From Mactra quadrangularis (lineage: Eukaryota > Mollusca > Bivalvia > Venerida > Mactridae): DNA of 64,000 nucleotides. The position numbers and the translations under genes were made by a program. Shown here in pieces: positions 12,001 through 26,154 of the stretch (the stretch's first letter is position 1; each line of letters begins with the position of its first letter). The stretch spans positions 17,071,592 to 17,135,591 of the forward strand of contig CM046295.1 in the NCBI GenBank assembly GCA_025267735.1, written 5' to 3'. Below the pieces are notes generated by a model. The model was not told where the DNA came from. It saw nothing but the letters and a program-made list of their open reading frames with translations, and made no database searches.

Positions 12001-12353
12001 TCTCCAGTTTTGGCCTAAGAAGGTCCCAGGGGGTCCGAATGTAAGTTTCCTCAGGGTCATAGGTGGACCTTAGCCCCAAAAACCTGTTTTAAGGGGGTCA
12101 GACAGCTCTGAAGGCAATAGTGCAGAATTTTCATATTTGGGACCCCTGAAGCGCAAAATCGAGGCCCCCGCTATCCGCGCCCCTTTAGGACCCCGGTTAC
12201 GCGCTTTACCTTGACGGACTTGACCCCCTGAACAGACCCCACCACCCTTGGGGCGGTTTCGTGACGCTAAGTTTTACGCTCAAAAACTGACATTTTCTGC
12301 CTACGCGCACCTGTCCAAAAAGTACAGTTTTTATGCCAGGCTTAAATAAAAAG

Positions 12354-12406
12354 CCTATGAAATCCCCACTTTTGGCCTGGAAATGCCCCGGGAGACAATG
12401 ACATTG
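12354..12406. repeat. Hairpin with right arm deleted (copy 1)
   Basis: The left arm and most of the centre are present, but 43 bp from the end of the centre to the end of the right arm are missing, so CATTG runs straight into CGGTTCCGG. The unit is 731 bp. Confidence 0.95.
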
Positions 12407-13858
12407 CGGTTCCGGTCCATCTCCAACGGATATAGCGCGCAAACGCCTGCGTGGCTGGGCTTTCACACCTCTGAGATGAATAGAGCTGAGTATCCCTGTT
12501 AATTACAGTAGGAAACCATTGAGAAACATTACCTGGCCTCACCCTTTCCCGTTTGACTTGCGAACCCCGGTTATGCCCGTTCACTTGACCGATTTGACTT
12601 CACCGACCAACCCCACCCACCAACCTGCCCGTTTGGCGACTCTGAATCCTCCGCACCAAAATGTGCAATTTCTTGAATTTTCTGCATACGCGGACCTGTC
12701 GCAAAGTTCAAATTTTCACGAAAAAATTTTTTCTCCAGTTTTGGCCTAAGAAGGTCCCAGGGGGTCCGAATGTAAGTTTCCTCAGGGTCATAGGTGGACC
12801 TTAGCCCCAAAAACCTGTTTTAAGGGGGTCAGACAGCTCTGAAGGCAATAGTGCAGAATTTTCATATTTGGGACCCCTGAAGCGCAAAATCGAGGCCCCC
12901 GCTATCCGCGCCCCTTTAGGACCCCGGTTACGCGCTTTACCTTGACGGACTTGACCCCCTGAACAGACCCCACCACCCTTGGGGCGGTTTCGTGACGCTA
13001 AGTTTTACGCTCAAAAACTGACATTTTCTGCCTACGCGCACCTGTCCAAAAAGTACAGTTTTTATGCCAGGCTTAAATAAAAAGCCTATGAAATCCCCAC
13101 TTTTGGCCTGGAAATGCCCCGGGAGACAATGACATTGTCATCCCGGGGCATTTCCAGGCCAAAAGTGGGGATTTCATAGGCGGTTCCGGTCCATCTCCAA
13201 CGGATATAGCGCGCAAACGCCTGCGTGGCTGGGCTTTCACACCTCTGAGATGAATAGAGCTGAGTATCCCTGTTAATTACAGTAGGAAACCATTGAGAAA
13301 CATTACCTGGCCTCACCCTTTCCCGTTTGACTTGCGAACCCCGGTTATGCCCGTTTACTTGACCGATTTGACTTCACCGACCAACCCCACCCACCGACCT
13401 GCCCGTTTGGCGACTCTGAATCCTCCGCACCAAAATGTGCAATTTCTTGAATTTTCTGCATACGCGGACCTGTCGCAAAGTTCAAATTTTCACGAAAAAA
13501 TTTTTTCTCCAGTTTTGGCCTAAGAAGGTCCCAGGGGGTCCGAATGTAAGTTTCCTCAGGGTCATAGGTGGACCTTAGCCCCAAAAACCTGTTTTAAGGG
13601 GGTCAGACAGCTCTGAAGGCAATAGTGCAGAATTTTCATATTTGGGACCCCTGAAGCGCAAAATCGAGGCCCCCGCTATCCGCGCCCCTTTAGGACCCCG
13701 GTTACGCGCTTTACCTTGACGGACTTGACCCCCTGAACAGACCCCACCACCCTTGGGGCGGTTTCGTGACGCTAAGTTTTACGCTCAAAAACTGACATTT
13801 TCTGCCTACGCGCACCTGTCCAAAAAGTACAGTTTTTATGCCAGGCTTAAATAAAAAG

Positions 13859-13911
13859 CCTATGAAATCCCCACTTTTGGCCTGGAAATGCCCCGGGAGA
13901 CAATGACATTG
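13859..13911. repeat. Hairpin with right arm deleted (copy 2)
   Basis: The same 43-bp deletion with the same endpoints as at 12354-12406, 1505 bp downstream, with one normal monomer between. The identical breakpoints argue for one deletion followed by duplication of a 731+774 dimer. Confidence 0.95.
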
Positions 13912-16900
13912 CGGTTCCGGTCCATCTCCAACGGATATAGCGCGCAAACGCCTGCGTGGCTGGGCTTTCACACCTCTGAGATGAATAGAGCTGAGTATCC
14001 CTGTTAATTACAGTAGGAAACCATTGAGAAACATTACCTGGCCTCACCCTTTCCCGTTTGACTTGCGAACCCCGGTTATGCCCGTTTACTTGACCGATTT
14101 GACTTCACCGACCTACCCCACCCACCAACCTGCCCGTTTGGCGACTCTGAATCCTCCGCACCAAAATGTGCAATTTCTTGAATTTTCTGCTTACGCGGAC
14201 CTGTCGCAAAGTTCAAATTTTCACAAAAAAAATTTTTCTCCAGTTTTGGCCTAAGAAGGTCCCAGGGGGTCCGAATGTAAGTTTCCTCAGGGTCATAGGT
14301 GGACCTTAGCCCCAAAAACCTGTTTTAAGGGGGTCAGACAGCTCTGAAGGCAATAGTGCAGAATTTTCATATTTGGGACCCCTGAAGCGCAAAATCGAGG
14401 CCCCCGCTATCCGCGCCCCTTTAGGACCCCGGTTACGCGCTTTACCTTGACGGACTTGACCCCCTGAACAGACCCCACCACCCTTGGGGCGGTTTCGTGA
14501 CGCTAAGTTTTACGCTCAAAAACTGACATTTTCTGCCTACGCGCACCTGTCCAAAAAGTACAGTTTTTATGCCAGGCTTAAATAAAAAGCCTATGAAATC
14601 CCCACTTTTGGCCTGGAAATGCCCCGGGAGACAATGACATTGTCATCCCGGGGCATTTCCAGGCCAAAAGTGGGGATTTCATAGGCGGTTCCGGTCCATC
14701 TCCAACGGATATAGCGCGCAAACGCCTGCGTGGCTGGGCTTTCACACCTCTGAGATGAATAGAGCTGAGTATCCCTGTTAATTACAGTAGGAAACCATTG
14801 AGAAACATTACCTGGCCTCACCCTTTCCCGTTTGACTTGCGAACCCCGGTTATGCCCGTTTACTTGACCGATTTGACTTCACCGACCAACCCCACCCACC
14901 AACCTGCCCGTTTGGCGACTCTGAATCCTCTGCACCAAAATGTGCAATTTCTTGAATTTTCTGCATACGCGGACCTGTCGCAAAGTTCAAATTTTCACGA
15001 AAAATTTTTTTCTCCAGTTTTGGCCTAAGAAGGTCCCAGGGGGACCGAATGTAAGTTTCCTCAGGGTCATAGGTGGACCTTAGCCCCAAAAACCTGTTTT
15101 AAGGGGGTCAGACAGCTCTGAAGGCAATAGTGCAGAATTTTCATATTTGGGACCCCTGAAGCGCAAAATCGAGGCCCCCGCTATCCGCGCCCCTTTAGGA
15201 CCCCGGTTACGCGCTTTACCTTGACGGACTTGACCCCCTGAACAGACCCCACCACCCTTGGGGCGGTTTCGTGACGCTAAGTTTTACGCTCAAAAACTGA
15301 CATTTTCTGCCTACGCGCACCTGTCCAAAAAGTACAGTTTTTATGCCAGGCTTAAATAAAAAGCCTATGAAATCCCCACTTTTGGCCTGGAAATGCCCCG
15401 GGAGACAATGACATTGTCATCCCGGGGCATTTCCAGGCCAAAAGTGGGGATTTCATAGGCGGTTCCGGTCCATCTCCAACGGATATAGCGCGCAAACGCC
15501 TGCGTGGCTGGGCTTTCACACCTCTGAGATGAATAGAGCTGAGTATCCCTGTTAATTACAGTAGGAAACCATTGAGAAACATTACCTGGCCTCACCCTTT
15601 CCCGTTTGACTTGCGAACCCCGGTTATGCCCGTTCACTTGACCGATTTGACTTCACCGACCAACCCCACCCACCAACCTGCCCGTTTGGCGACTCTGAAT
15701 CCTCCGCACCAAAATGTGCAATTTCTTGAATTTTCTGCATACGCGGACCTGTCGCAAAGTTCAAATTTTCACGAAAAAATTTTTTCTCCAGTTTTGGCCT
15801 AAGAAGGTCCCAGGGGGTCCGAATGTAAGTTTCCTCAGGGTCATAGGTGGACCTTAGCCCCAAAAACCTGTTTTAAGGGGGTCAGACAGCTCTGAAGGCA
15901 ATAGTGCAGAATTTTCATATTTGGGACCCCTGAAGCGCAAAATCGAGGCCCCCGCTATCCGCGCCCCTTTAGGACCCCGGTTACGCGCTTTACCTTGACG
16001 GACTTGACCCCCTGAACAGACCCCACCACCCTTGGGGCGGTTTCGTGACGCTAAGTTTTACGCTCAAAAACTGACATTTTCTGCCTACGCGCACCTGTCC
16101 AAAAAGTACAGTTTTTATGCCAGGCTTAAATAAAAAGCCTATGAAATCCCCACTTTTGGCCTGGAAATGCCCCGGGAGACAATGACATTGTCATCCCGGG
16201 GCATTTCCAGGCCAAAAGTGGGGATTTCATAGGCGGTTCCGGTCCATCTCCAACGGATATAGCGCGCAAACGCCTGCGTGGCTGGGCTTTCACACCTCTG
16301 AGATGAATAGAGCTGAGTATCCCTGTTAATTACAGTAGGAAACCATTGAGAAACATTACCTGGCCTCACCCTTTCCCGTTTGACTTGCGAACCCCGGTTA
16401 TGCCCGTTTACTTGACCGATTTGACTTCACCGACCAACCCCACCCACCAACCTGCCCGTTTGGCGACTCTGAATCCTCCGCACCAAAATGTGCAATTTCT
16501 TGAATTTTCTGCATACGCGGACCTGTCGCAAAGTTCAAATTTTCACGAAAATTTTTTTTCTCCAGTTTTGGCCTAAGAAGGTCCCAGGGGGTCCGAATGT
16601 CAGTTTCCTCAGGGTCATAGGTGGACCTTAGCCCCAAAAACCTGTTTTAAGGGGGTCAGACAGCTCTGAAGGCAATAGTGCAGAATTTTCATATTTGGGA
16701 CCCCTGAAGCGCAAAATCGAGGCCCCCGCTATCCGCGCCCCTTTAGGACCCCGGTTACGCGCTTTACCTTGACGGACTTGACCCCCTGAACAGACCCCAC
16801 CACCCTTGGGGCGGTTTCGTGACGCTAAGTTTTACGCTCAAAAACTGACATTTTCTGCCTACGCGCACCTGTCCAAAAAGTACAGTTTTTATGCCAGGCT

Positions 16901-19900
16901 TAAATAAAAAGCCTATGAAATCCCCACTTTTGGCCTGGAAATGCCCCGGGAGACAATGACATTGTCATCCCGGGGCATTTCCAGGCCAAAAGTGGGGATT
17001 TCATAGGCGGTTCCGGTCCATCTCCAACGGATATAGCGCGCAAACGCCTGCGTGGCTGGGCTTTCACACCTCTGAGATGAATAGAGCTGAGTATCCCTGT
17101 TAATTACAGTAGGAAACCATTGAGAAACATTACCTGGCCTCACCCTTTCCCGTTTGACTTGCGAACCCCGGTTATGCCCGTTTACTTGACCGATTTGACT
17201 TCACCGACCAACCCCACCCACCAACCTGCCCGTTTGGCGACTCTGAATCCTCCGCACCAAAATGTGCAATTTCTTGAATTTTCTGCATACGCGGACCTGT
17301 CGCAAAGTTCAAATTTTCACGAAAAAATTTTTTCTCCAGTTTTGGCCTAAGAAGGTCCCAGGGGGTCCGAATGTAAGTTTCCTCAGGGTCATAGGTGGAC
17401 CTTAGCCCCAAAAACCTGTTTTAAGGGGGTCAGACAGCTCTGAAGGCAATAGTGCAGAATTTTCATATTTGGGACCCCTGAAGCGCAAAATCGAGGCCCC
17501 CGCTATCCGCGCCCCTTTAGGACCCCGGTTACGCGCTTTACCTTGACGGACTTGACCCCCTGAACAGACCCCACCACCCTTGGGGCGGTTTCGTGACGCT
17601 AAGTTTTACGCTCAAAAACTGACATTTTCTGCCTACGCGCACCTGTCCAAAAAGTACAGTTTTTATGCCAGGCTTAAATAAAAAGCCTATGAAATCCCCA
17701 CTTTTGGCCTGGAAATGCCCCGGGAGACAATGACATTGTCATCCCGGGGCATTTCCAGGCCAAAAGTGGGGGTTTCATAGGTGGTTCCGGTCCATCTCCA
17801 ACGGATATAGCGCGCAAACGCCTGCGTGGCTGGGCTTTCACACCTCTGAGATGAATAGAGCTGAGTATCCCTGTTAATTACAGTAGGAAACCATTGAGAA
17901 ACATTACCTGGCCTCACCCTTTCCCGTTTGACTTGCGAACCCCGGTTATGCCCGTTTACTTGACCGATTTGACTTCACCGACCAACCCCACCCACCAACC
18001 TGCCCGTTTGGCGACTCTGAATCCTCCGCACCAAAATGTGCAATTTCTTGAATTTTCTGCATACGCGGACCTGTCGCAAAGTTCAAATTTTCACGAAAAA
18101 TTTTTTTCTCCAGTTTTGGCCTAAGAAGGTCCCAGGGGGTCCGAATGTAAGTTTCCTCAGGGTCATAGGTGGACCTTAGCCCCAAAAACCTGTTTTAAGG
18201 GGGTCAGACAGCTCTGAAGGCAATAGTGCAGAATTTTCATATTTGGGACCCCTGAAGCGCAAAATCGAGGCCCCCGCTATCCGCGCCCCTTTAGGACCCC
18301 GGTTACGCGCTTTACCTTGACGGACTTGACCCCCTGAACAGACCCCACCACCCTTGGGGCGGTTTCGTGACGCTAAGTTTTACGCTCAAAAACTGACATT
18401 TTCTGCCTACGCGCACCTGTCCAAAAAGTACAGTTTTTATGCCAGGCTTAAATAAAAAGCCTATGAAATCCCCACTTTTGGCCTGGAAATGCCCCGGGAG
18501 ACAATGACATTGTCATCCCGGGGCATTTCCAGGCCAAAAGTGGGGATTTCATAGGCGGTTCCGGTCCATCTCCAACGGATATAGCGCGCAAACGCCTGCG
18601 TGGCTGGGCTTTCACACCTCTGAGATGAATAGAGCTGAGTATCCCTGTTAATTACAGTAGGAAACCATTGAGAAACATTACCTGGCCTCACCCTTTCCCG
18701 TTTGACTTGCGAACCCCGGTTATGCCCGTTTACTTGACCGATTTGACTTCACCGACCAACCCCACCCACCAACCTGCCCGTTTGGCGACTCTGAATCCTC
18801 CGCACCAAAATGTGCAATTTCTTGAATTTTCTGCATACGCGGACCTGTCGCAAAGTTCAAATTTTCACGAAAAAATTTTTTCTCCAGTTTTGGCCTAAGA
18901 AGGTCCCAGGGGGTCCGAATGTAAGTTTCCTCAGGGTCATAGGTGGACCTTAGCCCCAAAAACCTGTTTTAAGGGTGTCAGACAGCTCTGAAGGCAATAG
19001 TGCAGAATTTTCATATTTGGGACCCCTGAAGCGCAAAATCGAGGCCCCCGCTATCCGCGCCCCTTTAGGACCCCGGTTACGCGCTTTACCTTGACGGACT
19101 TGACCCCCTGAACAGACCCCACCACCCTTGGGGCGGTTTCGTGACGCTAAGTTTTACGCTCAAAAACTGACATTTTCTGCCTACGCGCACCTGTCCAAAA
19201 AGTACAGTTTTTATGCCAGGCTTAAATAAAAAGCCTATGAAATCCCCACTTTTGGCCTGGAAATGCCCCGGGAGACAATGACATTGTCATCCCGGGGCAT
19301 TTCCAGGCCAAAAGTGGGGATTTCATAGGCGGTTCCGGTCCATTTCCAACGGATATAGCGCGCAAACGCCTGCGTGGCTGGGCTTTCACACCTCAGAGAT
19401 GAATAGAGCTGAGTATCCCTGTTAATTACATTAGGAAACCATTGAGAAACATTACCTGGCCTCACCCTTTCCCGTTAGATTTGCGAACCCCGGTTATGCC
19501 CGTTTACTTGACCGATTTGACTTCACCGACCAACCCCACCCACCAACCTGCCCGTTTGGCGACTCTGAATCCTCCGCACCAAAATGTGCAATTTCTTGAA
19601 TTTTCTGCATACGCGGACCTGTCGCAAAGTTCAAATTTTCACGAAAAAATTTTTTCTCCAGTTTTGGCCTAAGAAGGTCCCAGGGGGTCCGAATGTAAGT
19701 TTCCTCAGGGTCATAGGTGGACCTTAGCCCCAAAAACCTGTTTTAAGGGGGTCAGACAGCTCTGAAGGCAATAGTGCAGAATTTTCATATTTGGGACCCC
19801 TGAAGCGCAAAATCGAGGCCCCCGCTATCCGCGCCCCTTTAGGACCCCGGTTACGCGCTTTACCTTGACGGACTTGACCCCCTGAGCAGACCCCACCACC

Positions 19901-22900
19901 CTTGGGGCGGTTTCGTGACGCTAAGTTTTACGCTCAAAAACTGACATTTTCTGCCTACGCGCACCTGTCCAAAAAGTACAGTTTTTATGCCAGGCTTAAA
20001 TAAAAAGCCTATGAAATCCCCACTTTTGGCCTGGAAATGCCCCGGGAGACAATGACATTGTCATCTCGGGGCATTTCCAGGCCAAAAGTGGGGATTTCAT
20101 AGGCGGTTCCGGTCCATCTCCAACGGATATAGCGCGCAAACGCCTGCGTGGCTGGGCTTTCACACCTCAGAGATGAATAGAGCTGAGTATCCCTGTTAAT
20201 TACAGTAGGAAACCATTGAGAAACATTACCTGGCCTCACCCTTTCCCGTTTGATTTGCGAACCCCGGTTATGCCCGTTTACTTGACCGATTTGACTTCAC
20301 CGACCAACCCCACCCACCAACCTGCCCGTTTGGCGACTCTGAATCCTCCGCACCAAAATGTGCAATTTCTTGAATTTTCTGCATACGCGGACCTGTCGCA
20401 AAGTTCAAATTTTCACGAAAAAATTTTTTCTCCAGTTTTGGCCTAAGAAGGTCCCAGGGGGTCCGAATGTAAGTTTCCTCAGGGTCATAGGTGGACCTTA
20501 GCCCCAAAAACCTGTTTTAAGGGGGTCAGACAGCTCTGAAGGCAATAGTGCAGAATTTTCATATTTGGGACCCCTGAAGCGCAAAATCGAGGCCCCCGCT
20601 ATCCGCGCCCCTTTAGGACCCCGGTTACGCGCTTTACCTTGACGGACTTGACCCCCTGAACAGACCCCACCACCCTTGGGGCGGTTTCGTGACGCTAAGT
20701 TTTACGCTCAAAAACTGACATTTTCTGCCTACGCGCACCTGTCCAAAAAGTACAGTTTTTATGCCAGGCTTAAATAAAAAGCCTATGAAATCCCCACTTT
20801 TGGCCTGGAAATGCCCCGGGAGACAATGACATTGTCATCCCGGGGCATTTCCAGGCCAAAAGTGGGGATTTCATAGGCGGTTCCGGTCCATCTCCAACGG
20901 ATATAGCGCGCAAACGCCTGCGTGGCTGGGCTTTCACACCTCTGAGATGAATAGAGCTGAGTATCCCTGTTAATTACAGTAGGAAACCATTGAGAAACAT
21001 TACCTGGCCTCACCCTTTCCCGTTTGACTTGCGAACCCCGGTTATGCCTGTTAACTTGACCGATTTGACTTCACCGACCAACCCCACCCACCAACCTGCC
21101 CGTTTGGCGACTCTGAATCCTCCGCACCAAAATGTGCAATTTCTTGAATTTTCTGCATACGCGGACCTGTTGCAAAGTTCAAATTTTCACGAAAAATTTT
21201 TTTCTCCAGTTTTGGCCTAAGAAGGTCCCAGGGGGTCCGAATGTAAGTTTCCTCAGGGTCATAGGTGGACCTTAGCCCCAAAAACCTGTTTTAAGGGGGT
21301 CAGACAGCTCTGAAGGCAATAGTGCAGAATTTTCATATTTGGGACCCCTGAAGCGCAAAATCGAGGCCCCCGCTATCCGCGCCCCTTTAGGACCCCGGTT
21401 ACGCGCTTTACCTTGACGGACTTGACCCCCTGAACAGACCCCACCACCCTTGGGGCGGTTTCGTGACGCTAAGTTTTACGCTCAAAAACTGACATTTTCT
21501 GCCTATGCGCACCTGTCCAAAAAGTACAGTTTTTATGCCAGGCTTAAATAAAAAGCCTATGAAATCCCCACTTTTGGCCTGGAAATGCCCCGGGAGACAA
21601 TGACATTGTCATCCCGGGGCATTTCCAGGCCAAAAGTGGGGATTTCATAGGCGGTTCCGGTCCATCTCCAACGGATATAGCGCGCAAACGCCTGCGTGGC
21701 TGGGCTTTCACACCTCTGAGATGAATAGAGCTGAGTATCCCTGTTAATTACAGTAGGAAACCATTGAGAAACATTACCTGGCCTCACCCTTTCCCGTTTG
21801 ACTTGCGAACCCCGGTTATGCCCGTTTACTTGACCGATTTGACTTCACCGACCAACCCCACCCACCAACCTGCCCGTTTGGCGACTCTGAATCCTCCGCA
21901 CCAAAATGTGCAATTTCTTGAATTTTCTGCATACGCGGACCTGTCGCAAAGTTCAAATTTTCACGAAAAAATTTTTTCTCCAGTTTTGGCCTAAGAAGGT
22001 CCCAGGGGGTCCGAATGTAAGTTTCCTCAGGGTCATAGGTGGACCTTAGCCCCAAAAACCTGTTTTAAGGGGGTCAGACAGCTCTGAAGGCAATAGTGCA
22101 GAATTTTCATATTTGGGACCCCTGAAGCGCAAAATCGAGGCCCCCGCTATCCGCGCCCCTTTAGGACCCCGGTTACGCGCTTTACCTTGACGGACTTGAC
22201 CCCCTGAACAGACCCCACCACCCTTGGGGCGGTTTCGTGACGCTAAGTTTTACGCTCAAAAACTGACATTTTCTGCCTACGCGCACCTGTCCAAAAAGTA
22301 CAGTTTTTATGCCAGGCTTAAATAAAAAGCCTATGAAATCCCCACTTTTGGCCTGGAAATGCCCCGGGAGACAATGACATTGTCATCCCGGGGCATTTCC
22401 AGGCCAAAAGTGGGGATTTCATAGGCGGTTCCGGTCCATCTCCAACGGATATAGCGCGCAAACGCCTGCGTGGCTGGGCTTTCACACCTCTGAGATGAAT
22501 AGAGCTGAGTATCCCTGTTAATTACAGTAGGAAACCATTGAGAAACATTACCTGGCCTCACCCTTTCCCGTTTGACTTGCGAACCCCGGTTATGCCCGTT
22601 TACTTGACCGATTTGACTTCACCGACCAACCCCACCCACCAACCTGCCCGTTTGGCGACTCTGAATCCTCCGCACCAAAATGTGCAATTTCTTGAATTTT
22701 CTGCATACGCGGACCTGTCGCAAAGTTCAAATTTTCACGAAAAAATTTTTTCTCCAGTTTTGGCCTAAGAAGGTCCCAGGGGGTCCGAATGTAAGTTTCC
22801 TCAGGGTCATAGGTGGACCTTAGCCCCAAAAACCTGTTTTAAGGGGGTCAGACAGCTCTGAAGGCAATAGTGCAGAATTTTCATATTTGGGACCCCTGAA

Positions 22901-25900
22901 GCGCAAAATCGAGGCCCCCGCTATCCGCGCCCCTTTAGGACCCCGGTTACGCGCTTTACCTTGACGGACTTGACCCCCTGAACAGACCCCACCACCCTTG
23001 GGGCGGTTTCGTGACGCTAAGTTTTACGCTCAAAAACTGACATTTTCTGCCTACGCGCACCTGTCCAAAAAGTACAGTTTTTATGCCAGGCTTAAATAAA
23101 AAGCCTATGAAATCCCCACTTTTGGCCTGGAAATGCCCCGGGAGACAATGACATTGTCATCCCGGGGCATTTCCAGGCCAAAAGTGGGGATTTCATAGGC
23201 GGTTCCGGTCCATCTCCAACGGATATAGCGCGCAAACGCCTGCGTGGCTGGGCTTTCACACCTCTGAGATGAATAGAGCTGAGTATCCCTGTTAATTACA
23301 GTAGGAAACCATTGAGAAACATTACCTGGCCTCACCCTTTCCCGTTTGACTTGCGAACCCCGGTTATGCCCGTTTACTTGACCGATTTGACTTCACCGAC
23401 CAACCCCACCCACCAACCTGCCCGTTTGGCGACTCTGAATCCTCCGCACCAAAATGTGCAATTTCTTGAATTTTCTGCATACGCGGACCTGTCGCAAAGT
23501 TCAAATTTTCACGAAAAAATTTTTTCTCCAGTTTTGGCCTAAGAAGGTCCCAGGGGGTCCGAATGTAAGTTTCCTCAGGGTCATAGGTGGACCTTAGCCC
23601 CAAAAACCTGTTTTAAGGGGGTCAGACAGCTCTGAAGGCAATAGTGCAGAATTTTCATATTTGGGACCCCTGAAGCGCAAAATCGAGGCCCCCGCTATCC
23701 GCGCCCCTTTAGGACCCCGGTTACGCGCTTTACCTTGACGGACTTGACCCCCTGAACAGACCCCACCACCCTTGGGGCGGTTTCGTGACGCTAAGTTTTA
23801 CGCTCAAAAACTGACATTTTCTGCCTACGCGCACCTGTCCAAAAAGTACAGTTTTTATGCCAGGCTTAAATAAAAAGCCTATGAAATCCCCACTTTTGGC
23901 CTGGAAATGCCCCGGGAGACAATGACATTGTCATCCCGGGGCATTTCCAGGCCAAAAGTGGGGATTTCATAGGCGGTTCCGGTCCATCTCCAACGGATAT
24001 AGCGCGCAAACGCCTGCGTGGCTGGGCTTTCACACCTCTGAGATGAATAGAGCTGAGTATCCCTGTTAATTACAGTAGGAAACCATTGAGAAACATTACC
24101 TGGCCTCACCCTTTCCCGTTTGACTTGCGAACCCCGGTTATGCCCGTTTACTTGACCGATTTGACTTCACCGACCAACCCCACCCACCAACCTGCCCGTT
24201 TGGCGACTCTGAATCCTCCGCACCAAAATGTGCAATTTCTTGAATTTTCTGCATACGCGGACCTGTCGCAAAGTTCAAATTTTCACGAAAAAATTTTTTC
24301 TCCAGTTTTGGCCTAAGAAGGTCCCAGGGGGTCCGAATGTAAGTTTCCTCAGGGTCATAGGTGGACCTTAGCCCCAAAAACCTGTTTTAAGGGGGTCAGA
24401 CAGCTCTGAAGGCAATAGTGCAGAATTTTCATATTTGGGACCCCTGAAGCGCAAAATCGAGGCCCCCGCTATCCGCGCCCCTTTAGGACCCCGGTTACGC
24501 GCTTTACCTTGACGGACTTGACCCCCTGAACAGACCCCACCACCCTTGGGGCGGTTTCGTGACGCTAAGTTTTACGCTCAAAAACTGACATTTTCTGCCT
24601 ACGCGCACCTGTCCAAAAAGTACAGTTTTTATGCCAGGCTTAAATAAAAAGCCTATGAAATCCCCACTTTTGGCCTGGAAATGCCCCGGGAGACAATGAC
24701 ATTGTCATCCCGGGGCATTTCCAGGCCAAAAGTGGGGATTTCATAGGCGGTTCCGGTCCATCTCCAACGGATATAGCGCGCAAACGCCTGCGTGGCTGGG
24801 CTTTCACACCTCTGAGATGAATAGAGCTGAGTATCCCTGTTAATTACAGTAGGAAACCATTGAGAAACATTACCTGGCCTCACCCTTTCCCGTTTGACTT
24901 GCGAACCCCGGTTATGCCCGTTTACTTGACCGATTTGACTTCACCGACCAACCCCACCCACCAACCTGCCCGTTTGGCGACTCTGAATCCTCCGCACCAA
25001 AATGTGCAATTTCTTGAATTTTCTGCATACGCGGACCTGTCGCAAAGTTCAAATTTTCACGAAAAAATTTTTTCTCCAGTTTTGGCCTAAGAAGGTCCCA
25101 GGGGGTCCGAATGTAAGTTTCCTCAGGGTCATAGGTGGACCTTAGCCCCAAAAACCTGTTTTAAGGGGGTCAGACAGCTCTGAAGGCAATAGTGCAGAAT
25201 TTTCATATTTGGGACCCCTGAAGCGCAAAATCGAGGCCCCCGCTATCCGCGCCCCTTTAGGACCCCGGTTACGCGCTTTACCTTGACGGACTTGACCCCC
25301 TGAACAGACCCCACCACCCTTGGGGCGGTTTCGTGACGCTAAGTTTTACGCTCAAAAACTGACATTTTCTGCCTACGCGCACCTGTCCAAAAAGTACAGT
25401 TTTTATGCCAGGCTTAAATAAAAAGCCTATGAAATCCCCACTTTTGGCCTGGAAATGCCCCGGGAGACAATGACATTGTCATCCCGGGGCATTTCCAGGC
25501 CAAAAGTGGGGATTTCATAGGCGGTTCCGGTCCATCTCCAACGGATATAGCGCGCAAACGCCTGCGTGGCTGGGCTTTCACACCTCTGAGATGAATAGAG
25601 CTGAGTATCCCTGTTAATTACAGTAGGAAACCATTGAGAAACATTACCTGGCCTCACCCTTTCCCGTTTGACTTGCGAACCCCGGTTATGCCCGTTTACT
25701 TGACCGATTTGACTTCACCGACCAACCCCACCCACCAACCTGCCCGTTTGGCGACTCTGAATCCTCCGCACCAAAATGTGCAATTTCTTGAATTTTCTGC
25801 ATACGCGGACCTGTCGCAAAGTTCAAATTTTCACGAAAAATTTTTTTCTCCAGTTTTGGCCTAAGAAGGTCCCAGGGGGTCCGAATGTAAGTTTCCTCAG

Positions 25901-26154
25901 GGTCATAGGTGGACCTTAGCCCCAAAAACCTGTTTTAAGGGGGTCAGACAGCTCTGAAGGCAATAGTGCAGAATTTTCATATTTGGGACCCCTGAAGCGC
26001 AAAATCGAGGCCCCCGCTATCCGCGCCCCTTTAGGACCCCGGTTACGCGCTTTACCTTGACGGACTTGACCCCCTGAACAGACCCCACCACCCTTGGGGC
26101 GGTTTCGTGACGCTAAGTTTTACGCTCAAAAACTGACATTTTCTGCCTACGCGC

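Noticed and set aside
762..25925. Dozens of 76-80 codon open frames repeated on both strands in the satellite
   Set aside because: They overlap each other on opposite strands, have no domain, signal or splice context, and recur only because the monomers are near identical.
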